A DNA stretch of 64,000 nt from Bacillota bacterium (GTDB taxonomy: Bacteria; Bacillota; UBA4882; UBA8346): assembly GCA_023435565.1 (NCBI GenBank), contig JAEYRN010000017.1, forward strand, positions 1 to 64,000, read 5' to 3'. This document shows, piece by piece, positions 51,939-62,516 of the stretch. The notes under the pieces were generated by a model. It ran no database searches, was not told the DNA's origin, and saw nothing but the letters and a program-made list of their open reading frames with translations. The position numbers and the translations under genes were made by a program. Every line of letters starts with the position of its first letter. Position 1 is the first letter of the stretch.

Positions 51939-53768
51939 TTACCCTGCCCGATATTGTTCCCGGCAAAGTTCCGCATACATTCCGCCCTTACCCAACAGCT
52001 CCTCATGGTTTCCAATCTCAACAATCTTCCCATCATTCACCACAATAATTCGATCCGCTTTCCGGATGGTTGATAAACGGTGTGCAATTATAAACGAAGT
52101 CCGTCCTTTCAATAAACGCTCTAACGCTATCTGTAACTCCTGCTCAGTCTTGGTGTCAATACTAGATGTCGCTTCATCCAAAATTAAAATTTTGGGGTTT
52201 CTCAGTAGTGCCCTGGCAAAAGCGATTAATTGCCGTTGTCCCATAGAAAGGGAGCTTCCCCTTTCCTGGACCCAAGAATCATAACCCTGAGCAAGAGACA
52301 TAATATAATCATGAATCCCGACCGCCCGAGCCGCAGCCTCTACCTCTTTCCGAGAGGCCTCCGGCTTTCCGTAACGAATATTCTCCGCTACTGTTCCCGA
52401 AAAGATAAAGGTATCTTGTAATACTACCGCTATCTGCTTGCGGTATTCTGTCTGAGAGACATGCCGTAAGTCTTTCCCATCAATCAACACCCTACCCGCT
52501 TCCGAATCATAAAAACGACAGAACAGGTTAATAATGGTCGATTTGCCGGCCCCAGTGGGACCGACAATCGCTATCATTTCTCCCGGTTTTACATCTAGTA
52601 TAAAGTCTTCTAAAATCGTTTCACCCGAGTTATAGCTGAAGCTAACCCGGTCAAAACTAACCCAGCCAGTGATTTCTCCAATTGGTTCCGGATGCTCCGG
52701 ATCAACTACTGTCGGCTTGAGATCCATTAGTTCAAAAATCCGCTCACATGAGGCCATTGCCGTACTGACAATATTAAAAAGATTACTCAGATTCTGAATT
52801 GGTTGGAAAAACCGGTTGATATAGTTCATAAATGCGGCGATTGTCCCTAACGTTACCCAGCCGTATAATAGCAAAAATCCACCTGTAAATAGTACTGATG
52901 CGGTCCCTAAGGTATTTAAGAAACCGATCCAGGGCCAGAAAAAAGCGTTTAAAGGTACAAAGCGCATCGCCGCTTTAAAATGTTTATGATTAATTTCTTC
53001 AAAGAGCCGAGCGTTTTCACCTTCCCTTGCGAAAGCCTGAGTTACCCGGATACCCTGAATCGATTCATTTAAGTTGGCGTTGACAGCGGAGAGTTTACTA
53101 CGAATCATTCGCGAAACGTCCAACATCTTATTTCGGAGAAAGATTGCCACCCATAAAGTAATTGGTAGGGTTAAAAAAATGATTAATGAAAGCCGCCAGT
53201 CTACCCAGAACATCACCCCCAGGAGCCCTATCAACGTAAAACTGTCGGCAAAGGCAGAACTTACACCGGAGCTTAGTAACTCCTCCAACGCATTGACGTC
53301 GTTGGTCACCCGGATCATAATCCGTCCCGCTTTTTGACGGTCAAAGAAAGCCATGGATAATTGCTGTAAATGCTCAAAGAGATCCTGACGCAGATCAAAA
53401 ACGGCTTTCTGCCCGATCTGGATCATCATCATACCCTGGTAATATAAACCCAAATACTGCAAAACCGAAACGCCGGCATAGATTAAAGCAATCCGACCCA
53501 GTCCTTCTAAGTGACGCCCGATGATATACCTATCCACCCCGATTTTTAGCAAATACGGTAGAATCAGAGCCGTAACTATGGCCGTTAATGCTGCCGCTAT
53601 CATAGCAACCACACGCCATTTGTATGGCTTTAGATAAGCTAGCAACCGGAATATCAATTCTCGGTTAAAGGGACGCGTTGAAAAATCGTCCTCATCCGAA
53701 AGAACGACCAGACCTTTTTTTAGGGGCTGATTTGTTCTTTTTTCAGTTTCCATTTCTTTCTCCATCAC
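51939..53768 (-). CDS. ABC transporter ATP-binding/permease protein (half of an exporter)
   Basis: A 609-residue exporter half: six membrane helices (residues 1-340), Walker A (IVGPTGAGKSTIINL), signature LSMGQRQLI and Walker B (KILILDEATSSIDTKTE), H-loop (IIAHRLSTIRKAD). It pairs with 53790-55553 as a heterodimeric multidrug/lipid exporter. Start may be GTG/ATG at 53768 or ATG at 53753. Confidence 0.92.
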   Translation of the reverse strand: MMEKEMETEKRTNQPLKKGLVVLSDEDDFSTRPFNRELIFRLLAYLKPYKWRVVAMIAAALTAIVTALILPYLLKIGVDRYIIGRHLEGLGRIALIYAGVSVLQYLGLYYQGMMMIQIGQKAVFDLRQDLFEHLQQLSMAFFDRQKAGRIMIRVTNDVNALEELLSSGVSSAFADSFTLIGLLGVMFWVDWRLSLIIFLTLPITLWVAIFLRNKMLDVSRMIRSKLSAVNANLNESIQGIRVTQAFAREGENARLFEEINHKHFKAAMRFVPLNAFFWPWIGFLNTLGTASVLFTGGFLLLYGWVTLGTIAAFMNYINRFFQPIQNLSNLFNIVSTAMASCERIFELMDLKPTVVDPEHPEPIGEITGWVSFDRVSFSYNSGETILEDFILDVKPGEMIAIVGPTGAGKSTIINLFCRFYDSEAGRVLIDGKDLRHVSQTEYRKQIAVVLQDTFIFSGTVAENIRYGKPEASRKEVEAAARAVGIHDYIMSLAQGYDSWVQERGSSLSMGQRQLIAFARALLRNPKILILDEATSSIDTKTEQELQIALERLLKGRTSFIIAHRLSTIRKADRIIVVNDGKIVEIGNHEELLGKGGMYAELCREQYRAG

Positions 53769-53789
53769 TTTTTAACTCCACAAAAAAAG

Positions 53790-55553
53790 TCACACGCTAA
53801 CCTCAGGCGTTTCCTCTTCACGAAAAGTCTGGATCTGATACAACTGCTGATAATAGCCATCTCGATCCAATAACTCCTCGTGTCGCCCTTGGTCTCTGAC
53901 CGCTCCACTCTCCAAAATTACTACCCTATCAGCCATTTGGGCCGTAGACAAACGCTGAGTAATTAATATTGCCGTACGCCCGGTCATTAATTGACGGAGC
54001 GACTCCTGAATCGCTTGTTCCGTCTGAACATCCACACTGGAGGTGGAATCATCCAGAATTAACACCTTAGGGTCTGTAAGAAGGGCCCGGGCAATTGCAA
54101 TCCGTTGTTTTTGGCCTCCCGACAATCCCACACCCCGTTCCCCGATGATTGTCTCATAGCCTTGGGGTAGTGAGTTGATAAATTCGTGAATCCGTGCGGC
54201 CTTGGCCGCCTTCAGGACTTCATCCATGTCGGCTTCCGGCTTACCAAAGGCAATATTATCAAAGATAGTTGTTGAAAACAGGAATGTCTCCTGATGCACC
54301 AGTCCCACCTGGCGCCGCCACCACTCCAAATTCAAGTCGCGTAAGTCAATCCCATCCACAGTTATTTCTCCACTCAACGGGTCATAGAATCGAGGAATTA
54401 AATTAATCAAAGTTGATTTTCCGGAACCAGTCAGCCCGATTACCGCTATCTTTTCACCCGGCTCCACTGTTAAGTCAATCTCTCTTAAAACCATTCCCCC
54501 GGCATAACCGAAAGAAACCTTCTTAAAGTCAATCCGCCCTTGCAGCTTTGTGATAACCTTACCGCCGTTTACCAAAGGCTGGATCTCTTCCTTTTGTTCC
54601 ATCAAATCCAAAAGTCTCCCGGCTGCTCCTTCGGCCTGCCTCATCTGATTGATGTTATGAGCTAAGATCCAGATTGGCCAATTAAGGAAACCCAAATAAG
54701 TCATGAAAATTACTAGAGTGCCAAGGGAGAGTTCGCCTTGAACCACTCTTGTTCCACCGTACCATAGGATTGCCAACGTTCCAAAATTACTGCAAAGGAC
54801 TAAAAACGGGTGAAGCAGAGCCTGCAATTTGGAGACTTCCAGGTTGCATTCCATCATCTTCCGGTTTTCAGTCTTAAACTTCAAGATTTCAGCATCTTCC
54901 ATAGCAAAAGCTTTAACGACTCTCACCCCGGAAATATTCTCCTGGACCGTTGCATTGAGATTCCCGGCTTGTACTTGCCTTTTTTTAACCGCCAAATGCA
55001 TCCTACGGCTGAAAACGAAAATAGCCGCCACAGCTGCCGGAGTCGCCGCCAGACAAATCAATGCCAATTTCCAGTCGGACCAGAATAATAAACCGGTAAC
55101 AATTATTAAATACAGATATACTTGAGTCCGATGTTCGATCTGATAAGCGTAAAAATTACGAATAGCTTCAATATCCAAAGTTAACCGTGACATAATATCC
55201 CCGGTCCGGGCGGTATTATAGAAACTGAAAGATAAACGTTGCAACTTATGATATAATTGGTTGCGAATATCGTTTACTACTTTTATGCCTGTCGACCAAA
55301 AACAATAAATCATTCCGAAGATAAACATAGCACGGATTAAAGCAATTATAATCAATAAACCGCACCAGAAAAGCAAATTTACAGTGCTATTCGGTTCCTT
55401 TATCTGAGGAAAAATCTTGTCCCAAATCACCCTAATTCCTTGAGGAACAATATAGGTCATACTTTGCATAATAAGCAAAAACAGAAAACCCGCCCCAAAC
55501 AGCCAACGGTAGGGACGGAAATATGGGAACAGCTTTTTAAATAACCTGAACAA
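53790..55553 (-). CDS. ABC transporter ATP-binding/permease protein (partner)
   Basis: A 587-residue exporter half with six helices, Walker A (VIGLTGSGKSTLINL), LSGGQKQRIAIARALL and a Walker B whose catalytic glutamate is Asp (VLILDDSTSSVDVQTE), the typical degenerate site of one half in heterodimers; the other gene has DEATSS. TTG start. Confidence 0.92.
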   Translation of the reverse strand: MFRLFKKLFPYFRPYRWLFGAGFLFLLIMQSMTYIVPQGIRVIWDKIFPQIKEPNSTVNLLFWCGLLIIIALIRAMFIFGMIYCFWSTGIKVVNDIRNQLYHKLQRLSFSFYNTARTGDIMSRLTLDIEAIRNFYAYQIEHRTQVYLYLIIVTGLLFWSDWKLALICLAATPAAVAAIFVFSRRMHLAVKKRQVQAGNLNATVQENISGVRVVKAFAMEDAEILKFKTENRKMMECNLEVSKLQALLHPFLVLCSNFGTLAILWYGGTRVVQGELSLGTLVIFMTYLGFLNWPIWILAHNINQMRQAEGAAGRLLDLMEQKEEIQPLVNGGKVITKLQGRIDFKKVSFGYAGGMVLREIDLTVEPGEKIAVIGLTGSGKSTLINLIPRFYDPLSGEITVDGIDLRDLNLEWWRRQVGLVHQETFLFSTTIFDNIAFGKPEADMDEVLKAAKAARIHEFINSLPQGYETIIGERGVGLSGGQKQRIAIARALLTDPKVLILDDSTSSVDVQTEQAIQESLRQLMTGRTAILITQRLSTAQMADRVVILESGAVRDQGRHEELLDRDGYYQQLYQIQTFREEETPEVSV

Positions 55554-55739
55554 ACCGACCAGGTCCTTTCGTTATTCAATATCCGGAAATGTTACGACCA
55601 GCCCTGTTTTCATTATTTCATGTAAGTGAATAGGAGGCTGACATGTAGGACTATCGTATGTTCTATTTATATCGGTAAATCACGGTTTTGAATAGGCAAT
55701 TATTAAAATATTAAACACAAATTAACAAATGGCATCCTT

Positions 55740-56828
55740 TCAATTTATTTTCAACTTTCTTAACCGTGCTTCCAAGTCGGGATGCCCTATTAACCATTTA
55801 AAAAATCTTCCAAACCTAACCGGGGATGCTATCCTGGTTAAGGCTTGGGCCATTTGCTCCGAACCCCCAAGCTTTTGAGCAGCCACTTTATCTGCTTCAT
55901 ACTCCTGAAACCGGGCAAACATTTGATACGCCAAAACTGCCGCCACCCAGTACAGTCCATAAATGGGCAACGGCATCTCTGGAAAATCTTCCGCCAATGA
56001 AGAACCTAAAAAAATCAGTCCAATGATAAAAATGACTCTCAACTCCAAGTGATGCCTTTTAAAATGAGCGCATTCATGCCCCACGATCATCCTTAAGTCA
56101 TCGGGACTCAAAGAATTAACCAATGTCTCGGTAAGAAAAATGTTTTTTACGAAAATCCCGGTGGCAAAGGCATTAATTACCCCTTCCAATTTCCAAATTC
56201 TAATTTTTCTTATCTTGACCTTTAGCTTTCCGGCAACCTCTCTTACCAAATGTTCCACTTTAGGACCTGCCGGAATCATTTTTAACCGTCTCACCCAAAG
56301 AGCGACTAACTGCAATCCAAGTAGTAGGGCAATAGCTCCCGCTTCCACAGCCCACCGGTAACCTTTGGGAAAACTTTCGGGAATCAATGGCAGATAATAA
56401 TAGTCCAACCTCAAAACCACAAATATATTAATGATAAACAACCAAAAATACCCGTATTGCATCAGATAGGAACCAAACCCCGAACTAATCCCCTTCATCT
56501 TCCGGTCAATCCGGTAGGACAAATAGAGCATTCCCGTCAAATACACTACTAGTAAAGTGAAGTTGACCAGATCGCCTAATAAATATGCGGGAATCAATTC
56601 CCGCGTTTCGGCCAACCATAGCCAAAGGGACCATTTAAGCTCGAAAAAAGCAAACCCGACAATGAGTAAAACATTAACCGTACGAAAAAACATTATCATT
56701 CGGAACCGTTTTTCTTGAAATAGGACACCCCCGGATTTTGAAGCCAACCAAAGGATAACCCCTAGTAAACCCAAGGCTAATAAGAGATAACTAAATTTCA
56801 AGATTATGATTATTTCGGTGTTATTCAA
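55740..56828 (-). CDS. M48 family membrane metallopeptidase (HtpX-like)
   Basis: A 362-residue protein with several membrane helices and the zinc motif GHECAHFKRHH near residue 245. A glutamate-containing FQEYEADKVAA segment downstream holds the third zinc ligand. HtpX-type proteases cleave misfolded membrane proteins. TTG start with AGGTGG upstream. Confidence 0.85.
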   Translation of the reverse strand: MNNTEIIIILKFSYLLLALGLLGVILWLASKSGGVLFQEKRFRMIMFFRTVNVLLIVGFAFFELKWSLWLWLAETRELIPAYLLGDLVNFTLLVVYLTGMLYLSYRIDRKMKGISSGFGSYLMQYGYFWLFIINIFVVLRLDYYYLPLIPESFPKGYRWAVEAGAIALLLGLQLVALWVRRLKMIPAGPKVEHLVREVAGKLKVKIRKIRIWKLEGVINAFATGIFVKNIFLTETLVNSLSPDDLRMIVGHECAHFKRHHLELRVIFIIGLIFLGSSLAEDFPEMPLPIYGLYWVAAVLAYQMFARFQEYEADKVAAQKLGGSEQMAQALTRIASPVRFGRFFKWLIGHPDLEARLRKLKIN

Positions 56829-56875
56829 ATTAAACCACCTGTTTACCCTTCATTACTTAACGGTTTTTATGCCCA

Positions 56876-59800
56876 TTAAAACAACTCCAACTGCTTCCCC
56901 TTACTCTGCCTGGACCATTCAACCTTCTCCAATAGTTCCTGCGGTAACGTTTTTAAAAACCGGGAAACTTCCACCGGAACGATTGAACCGGATTTTAGCC
57001 TGTATTGGGAATTTACCAAGTACAACCTTCGTTCGGCCCTGGTAACCCCTACGTAAAAAAGGCGATGCTCTTCGGCGACGGCTTCCGGATCTTCCTCATC
57101 CCCATAAGGAATCATCCCTTCTTCCACTCCTATAATAAACACCACCGGAAATTCCAGACCTTTGGCAGCATGCAACGTTGATAATGTGATCATTTCCGTT
57201 CCGGTCGTCTTATTGCCTTTACGGATCAAGTCCGCCTCTTGGGCTAAGGGAAGGAAACTCAACATTTCCTCGATATTTTTATAATTCTCACTTATCCTGC
57301 GTAATTGCTCCATCTCCGGTTCAAGTCCCAAATCGTTCCGGATAATCCAATCTTCAATAACCTCGGGGCTTTTCCGATTCAGTTGTTCCCGATAATAGTC
57401 GGCCACACCGAAAAATTGTCGGAGTTTCATAGCTGTCGCCTCCGGGAGCGTAGAGAATAAGGCTTCCAGCCGGGATTCGGCTTCTTCGTTTTGGTTCTGA
57501 TCCAATCTGCCGATGAAATCGGTAACTTCGGCGCCACTTAGATTCCAGCGGGGATATCTCAAGGCCGAACGGAGCCAAAAAAGATCTTCCGGATCAGTCA
57601 AATACCTGAAAAAAGTTAAAAACTCCTTGACGGGCGAAGCATCCAAGGTTAAATCGGAACCGCTAACCCGGTAAGGAAGTCCGGCAGCAGTCAAAGCAGT
57701 TTCCAAGCTCTCGGCTTGCCAGCCGGTCCGGTAAAGGACCGCAATCTCGCTTAAAGAAAAGGAGTCTTCCGAGTCCTCCTTCCCTCTGCGTCCATGGGCT
57801 GTAATCATAGTCGAACCGCCTAAAAGCCGGACGATTTGATTCACCACTGCCTGGGCGGCCCCCTTCTCGCTGGGAGTCTCATACCAGACAATTTTCGACC
57901 CGTTCTCCCCTTTCGCGATTTTTGGCTCGACTTGCCGGTCCCCTTTAGGGATTAATGTATTGGCTGCTTTGATTACCAAAGCACCAGACCGGAAATTACG
58001 GGTCAGTTTAAAAGCAACCGTTTCCGGAAAATCCCGCTCCAGTTGAGTGAAGAACCGGCTATTGGAACCGCGGAAACCGTAAATCGATTGGTTCGGATCG
58101 CCGATCACCATCAGGCTTCGGCAATCCCGGGCCCATAATTTGACCAGCCTGTATTGGATGAGATTCAGGTCTTGAAATTCATCCACCAGTATATGTTGAA
58201 AACAGCGTTTAAACGGCTGTAACCAATCGGGATTATCTTCCCAAAGATCGACCATTTTCGGGATTAAATCGTCAAAGTCCCATCTCCGATAACGCCGGAG
58301 GTTTTGTTGATAGGCTTGATATAACTCCACCGCAGCCGGTGGAAGATTCGGTTCTTCTTCCCACAAGTATTTATTCTTTAACAGAGTAAGCGCCAAAGAA
58401 GCTTCGCGGGCCCGAAGCGGAATCCGTTGTTCTCTTAGAGTATCTTCAATTAAGGATTTGGAACTGATATTATCGATGAGTTTGACTCCCCGCGATTCCG
58501 GGTCTTGCCGCAATATCTTCCAAGCCAAACTATGGAAAGTTCCCAGATTCAAACGGTTTAACTTCCGGTCCCCTGCCAATATTTTGGCGAGACGCGACTT
58601 AATCTCATTAGCAGCCCGGTTAGTAAAGGTTACTGCGGTAATTTCCGCCGGATCGACTCCCGCCTCCCGGATTAGGTATACGATTCGCTCTACCAATGTT
58701 TTGGTTTTCCCGGTTCCCGGACCGGCGCCGACTGTTATTACCCGGGCCGGAGATTTGACGATTTCAATCTGTTCCGCGGTTAGCCCGGAATGAAAAGCTT
58801 CGCTATCGGTCACTTTCAATAGGCTTTTGGCCTCACTGACCACTTCCGCGGTGGCCTGCCGGAGCGCCGCCTTCCGTTTGGCCGCCGGTTCCCGCTTTTC
58901 TTCAAAGAGCGCCGCCTGTCCCAAGAGGGCCTGACGGTCATCTTCCCGTAATAATGAAACTACACCATACTCACCATCATACCCCGGTTTCACCTCAACA
59001 TCTCCCGAACGGAGCCGTCGGATGGCTTCGGCTATCAATGGCCCCGCCGCACCGGCAATGGCGTCAATCTCAGTCTCTCTTAGAATGGTTAATTCAGGAC
59101 CAAATTTATGTAATAATTCATTATAGGCTTGAGTGACTTTACGTGAATTCCGGCCCATATTAAAGGCGGAACCGATTACTTCGGGGAGAGGCACCAAACT
59201 TTGATATTGTTTAGCTCCCTCCGGACGGAAACCTTCAGGCCGGTCGGCCAAGGCCGCCACCCGGTGCAACACCCCGACCGTTACTTTTCGTCCGCAAACT
59301 GAACAAATTCCTTGTTTGGCGATGGTATCCTCCGGTTTCCAGACCACCTCGCAATTGCGATGCCCGTCATAATGATACTTTCCTTCTTCAGGAAAAAATT
59401 CGATTGTACCGGCAAATCCGCCCAATTCTTTATTTTGAAGAGCGTTTTTCATTCCTTCATAAGAAAATTCCGCTTCGAAAAGATTGGCTTCCCTAGCCAA
59501 ATTTTGAGGATTATGGGCGTCCGAGTTTGAGACAAGGGTATAACGGTCCAGGGCCGACCAACGCCAATTCATTGCCGGATCGGAGGAGAGTCCGGTCTCA
59601 AGGGCAAAAATATATTGGGTAAGATCTTCATAACACTCCTTGATATCGTCAAAACCGGAATTAGACCCAAAGACCGAAAAATGAGGCGTCCAAATATGGG
59701 CCGGAATAAAAATAACCTCCGGACACTCTTCCAAAACCAAACTGAATAGGTCATGACTGTCCATTCCCAGGATCGGTCTTCCGTCGGAACGGATATTCAT

Positions 59801-60172
59801 ACCCAAATCCGCTAGCCGGTCGCCGATTCTCCCGGCAACCTCCAATGAAGGGAGGACTATCAGATGGTGGACCTTCCGGACCCGCCCGTTCTTTTTATAA
59901 ATAGTGCTTAATTCGCCGCTAACCACGAACCGGGCTTCCGGTTGACCCGGAATTTCCTGAGCCGGAGTTTCTTTTAACTTATAAAAACCTTGTTCCGCCG
60001 GGACCAAGGCTTCGTTCAATTCTTTACGCCAACCGGGATGAGTGAAATCTCCCGTTCCCACCAGTGAGACTCCTTTTAAACCCGCCCAGCGGCTTAAACT
60101 TTGCGGATTCGATTCTTTACTTGTCGCCATTGAAAAATGGGAGTGAATATGTAAATCAGCCACCCATGCCAA
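56876..60172 (-). CDS. EndoQ-like PHP nuclease / UvrD helicase fusion
   Basis: A 1098-residue fusion. Residues 1-400: PHP metal-binding domain (ADLHIHSHFSMATSKESNPQ; LVGTGDFTHPGW) with a zinc-finger-like CSVCGRKVTVGVLHRV, as in endonuclease Q (TIGR00375), which nicks at deaminated bases. Residues 445 on: superfamily 1 helicase with Walker A VGAGPGTGKTKTLVERI, DEFQDLNLIQY (motif II), GDPNQSIYGFRGS (III), TLHAAKGLEFPVV (V) and VGVTRAERRLYLV (VI). TTG at 60172 has AAGGAG eight bases before it. Likely excises damaged bases and unwinds the strand. Confidence 0.9.
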   Translation of the reverse strand: MAWVADLHIHSHFSMATSKESNPQSLSRWAGLKGVSLVGTGDFTHPGWRKELNEALVPAEQGFYKLKETPAQEIPGQPEARFVVSGELSTIYKKNGRVRKVHHLIVLPSLEVAGRIGDRLADLGMNIRSDGRPILGMDSHDLFSLVLEECPEVIFIPAHIWTPHFSVFGSNSGFDDIKECYEDLTQYIFALETGLSSDPAMNWRWSALDRYTLVSNSDAHNPQNLAREANLFEAEFSYEGMKNALQNKELGGFAGTIEFFPEEGKYHYDGHRNCEVVWKPEDTIAKQGICSVCGRKVTVGVLHRVAALADRPEGFRPEGAKQYQSLVPLPEVIGSAFNMGRNSRKVTQAYNELLHKFGPELTILRETEIDAIAGAAGPLIAEAIRRLRSGDVEVKPGYDGEYGVVSLLREDDRQALLGQAALFEEKREPAAKRKAALRQATAEVVSEAKSLLKVTDSEAFHSGLTAEQIEIVKSPARVITVGAGPGTGKTKTLVERIVYLIREAGVDPAEITAVTFTNRAANEIKSRLAKILAGDRKLNRLNLGTFHSLAWKILRQDPESRGVKLIDNISSKSLIEDTLREQRIPLRAREASLALTLLKNKYLWEEEPNLPPAAVELYQAYQQNLRRYRRWDFDDLIPKMVDLWEDNPDWLQPFKRCFQHILVDEFQDLNLIQYRLVKLWARDCRSLMVIGDPNQSIYGFRGSNSRFFTQLERDFPETVAFKLTRNFRSGALVIKAANTLIPKGDRQVEPKIAKGENGSKIVWYETPSEKGAAQAVVNQIVRLLGGSTMITAHGRRGKEDSEDSFSLSEIAVLYRTGWQAESLETALTAAGLPYRVSGSDLTLDASPVKEFLTFFRYLTDPEDLFWLRSALRYPRWNLSGAEVTDFIGRLDQNQNEEAESRLEALFSTLPEATAMKLRQFFGVADYYREQLNRKSPEVIEDWIIRNDLGLEPEMEQLRRISENYKNIEEMLSFLPLAQEADLIRKGNKTTGTEMITLSTLHAAKGLEFPVVFIIGVEEGMIPYGDEEDPEAVAEEHRLFYVGVTRAERRLYLVNSQYRLKSGSIVPVEVSRFLKTLPQELLEKVEWSRQSKGKQLELF

Positions 60173-60267
60173 AATTACCACTCCTTAAGACCCATCGCTT
60201 CGTTTAAATTCTCTCATAATTTTTCCTCACTTGCTACTAATCTCCTGCCGATTTAGATTAATTAATG

Positions 60268-60296
60268 AAATAAACACGGCGAATTACCGTGTTCAT
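60268..60296 (-). terminator. Weak terminator after the acyl-CoA synthetase gene
   Basis: Minus strand: ACACGG, loop, CCGTGT, TTATTT. Lies between the acyl-CoA synthetase (stop at 60593) and the EndoQ-UvrD gene. The rest of 60182-60592 contains short hairpins (e.g. GTTGTTTT/AAAACAAC at 60498-60517) but no gene. Confidence 0.5.
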
Positions 60297-60592
60297 GAAT
60301 ATAATACTGTTTGGAAGTCAAATATATATGTCCAAAAAGATCCCTTACCCTTTAAAAGAGTAACCATCATGCTTCGCAGCAAAACATAATGCTTAACACG
60401 AACCTGAAGTTATGGTCTTCAATCTTAAAAAAGATTATATCCGCTAGAGAATCCGTAGCTACATATAAAAATATTATAGTCCAAATGAATCTCTGTTGTT
60501 TTTTAGAAAACAACGGATGGTGTTTTCCCTTTTAAAGGGCAAAAGATCTGGTTTTGACCTAACTACATTAGTCACCTAATATTAATACTAAA

Positions 60593-62233
60593 CTAGATCT
60601 GGCTTTCTGTTTCAGCCGCTACTAAACCTAAGGCCCCGTATTTTTCCCTTAATCGCGGCTTTTCGATCTTCCCGGTGGGATTTCGCGGGACTTGATCAAA
60701 GATGATTTGACGCGGACGTTTGTAACGCGGCAGTGATGCGCAGAATACATTTACTTCTTCTTCAGTCAGTTTGCAGCCTGGTTTTATTTCAATGATGGCG
60801 GCGGCTATTTCACCGACACGCTTATCGGGCAATCCGATAACCGCTACATCCTTGATAGCGCTATGCGCCCGAAGAAAATCTTCGATTTGCACCGGATAAA
60901 TATTCTCGCCGCCAGTGATAATCACATCTTTTTTCCGATCAACCAAATAAATAAAACCGTCTTCATCCATCCGGGCCATGTCTCCGGTAAATAGCCAACC
61001 GTCTTTGATGGTGGCCGCAGTCGCTTCCGGGTCGTTATAATAGCATTTCATCACACCCGGTCCCTTGACGGCCAACTCACCAACTTCTCCCTGAACCACC
61101 GGACGGCCGTTTTCATCGGTAATCTTGACTTCCCAATCATGCCCCGATATTCCGATAGCGCCGACTTTATGAATGTTCTCCATTCCCAGATGCACACATC
61201 CGGGGCCGATGGATTCGCTCAGGCCGTAGTTAGTATCATATTGATGATTGGGGAAATACTTTTTCCAGCGATGAATCAAGCTGGGCGGGACCGGCTGAGC
61301 GCCAATATGCATCAGCCGCCATTGGGAAAGCTGATAATCTTCCAGTTTAACATCGCCGCGTTCAATGGCGTCCAGGATGTCCTGGGCCCAAGGAACCAAC
61401 AGCCAAACAATGGTGATTTTTTCTTCGGATACTGTTTTCAGTATCCATTCCGGTTTAATCCCCCTTAGTAATACGGCTTTGCTCCCTGCCAGGAAACTGC
61501 CGAACCAATGCATCTTCGCGCCGGTATGGTACAGGGGCGGAATACATAGAAAATTATCGTCACGGGTTTGACAATGGTGTTTATTCTCAGTAATGCATGC
61601 CGACATCAGACTGTAGTGATTATGTAAAATCGCTTTGGGAAATCCGGTAGTCCCCGAAGAAAAATAGATTGCCGCATCATCTTCGTCCGCCAGTTTGATG
61701 TCCGGTGCTTCCGATGAACAATTGGCGGTTAGACGATCATAGCTTTCGGCAAAAGTAGGACGGTTTTCCCCTGCGAAGAAAAGAGTCTTCACTTTCGGGA
61801 TCTGATCGTAAATGGTTTCCATCCGGCCGATGAATTCAGGACCGAAGATTAAGGCGGTGGTATCGGATAAACCCAAACAGTATTTTATCTCCTCGGCCGT
61901 ATAGCGGAAGTTTAGGGGAACCGCGATGGCGCCGGACTTTAAGATTCCAAAATAAATCGGCAGCCACTCCAGGCAGTTCATTAACAGAATGGCAACCTTA
62001 TCCCCTTTTTTGATGCCCCGCTTCAAAAGAAGATTAGCCATCCGGTTGGCTTTCTCGTCAAAAACCCGCCAGGTCATTTCCCGCCGGTATTCCCCCGCCG
62101 GATTGTTTTCAATCAGTTCATACTCTTTCCAGATAATATTATGGCTGTCCTGGAGATCCAAATTAATCTCGGTCAGACATGTTTCCTGTCCATACAATTC
62201 CGCATTACGCGCTAATATCTCCGTGATCGGCAT
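60593..62233 (-). CDS. AMP-dependent acyl-CoA synthetase
   Basis: A 546-residue ligase of the long-chain acyl-CoA synthetase type. P-loop-like IYFSSGTTGFPKAILHN, YGLSES, GWLFTGDMARMDEDG and the catalytic-lysine region PTGKIEKPRL. It activates a carboxylic acid as acyl-AMP and then forms the CoA ester. ATG at 62233 is chosen because a GGAGG-like site lies just before it; the 42 upstream codons (a hydrophobic run) look like an artefact of open frame. Fatty-acid chain length cannot be told. Confidence 0.9.
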   Translation of the reverse strand: MPITEILARNAELYGQETCLTEINLDLQDSHNIIWKEYELIENNPAGEYRREMTWRVFDEKANRMANLLLKRGIKKGDKVAILLMNCLEWLPIYFGILKSGAIAVPLNFRYTAEEIKYCLGLSDTTALIFGPEFIGRMETIYDQIPKVKTLFFAGENRPTFAESYDRLTANCSSEAPDIKLADEDDAAIYFSSGTTGFPKAILHNHYSLMSACITENKHHCQTRDDNFLCIPPLYHTGAKMHWFGSFLAGSKAVLLRGIKPEWILKTVSEEKITIVWLLVPWAQDILDAIERGDVKLEDYQLSQWRLMHIGAQPVPPSLIHRWKKYFPNHQYDTNYGLSESIGPGCVHLGMENIHKVGAIGISGHDWEVKITDENGRPVVQGEVGELAVKGPGVMKCYYNDPEATAATIKDGWLFTGDMARMDEDGFIYLVDRKKDVIITGGENIYPVQIEDFLRAHSAIKDVAVIGLPDKRVGEIAAAIIEIKPGCKLTEEEVNVFCASLPRYKRPRQIIFDQVPRNPTGKIEKPRLREKYGALGLVAAETESQI

Positions 62234-62441
62234 TTTGCTTCCTTCCTCCCGTTCTACCAATTTAGCAGAAGATTTATGTAATTTAAGAAATATAAATTGA
62301 GCGAATAAAAATAATAAAACACTAAGTAATATTATAAAGTTATGCAATTGGATAATCAAGAGATTGTTGGAAGGTTCGCGCCGGAGATTTGACTCCTTGT
62401 TTTATTTTTCCCACTTTCATTACATAATTTCCAATTTTATC

Positions 62442-62470
62442 TTGCAACTTTATACGATATATGTTATATT
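62442..62470 (+). promoter_or_regulatory. Predicted sigma-A promoter
   Basis: TTGCAA (62442-62447), 17-base spacer, TATATT (62465-62470), 47 bases ahead of the ATG at 62517. Confidence 0.55.
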
Positions 62471-62516
62471 ATTTCTGCACTTTTCCAAAATTTCTATTTT
62501 TAAGGAGGTATTTACC

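Noticed and set aside
62234..62359. N-terminal hydrophobic extension of the acyl-CoA synthetase
   Set aside because: The family begins near the ATG at 62233, and a ribosome-binding site precedes that start.
62364..62516. N-terminal extension of the coiled-coil gene at 62517
   Set aside because: It overlaps the promoter and lies upstream of a perfect binding site for the internal ATG.
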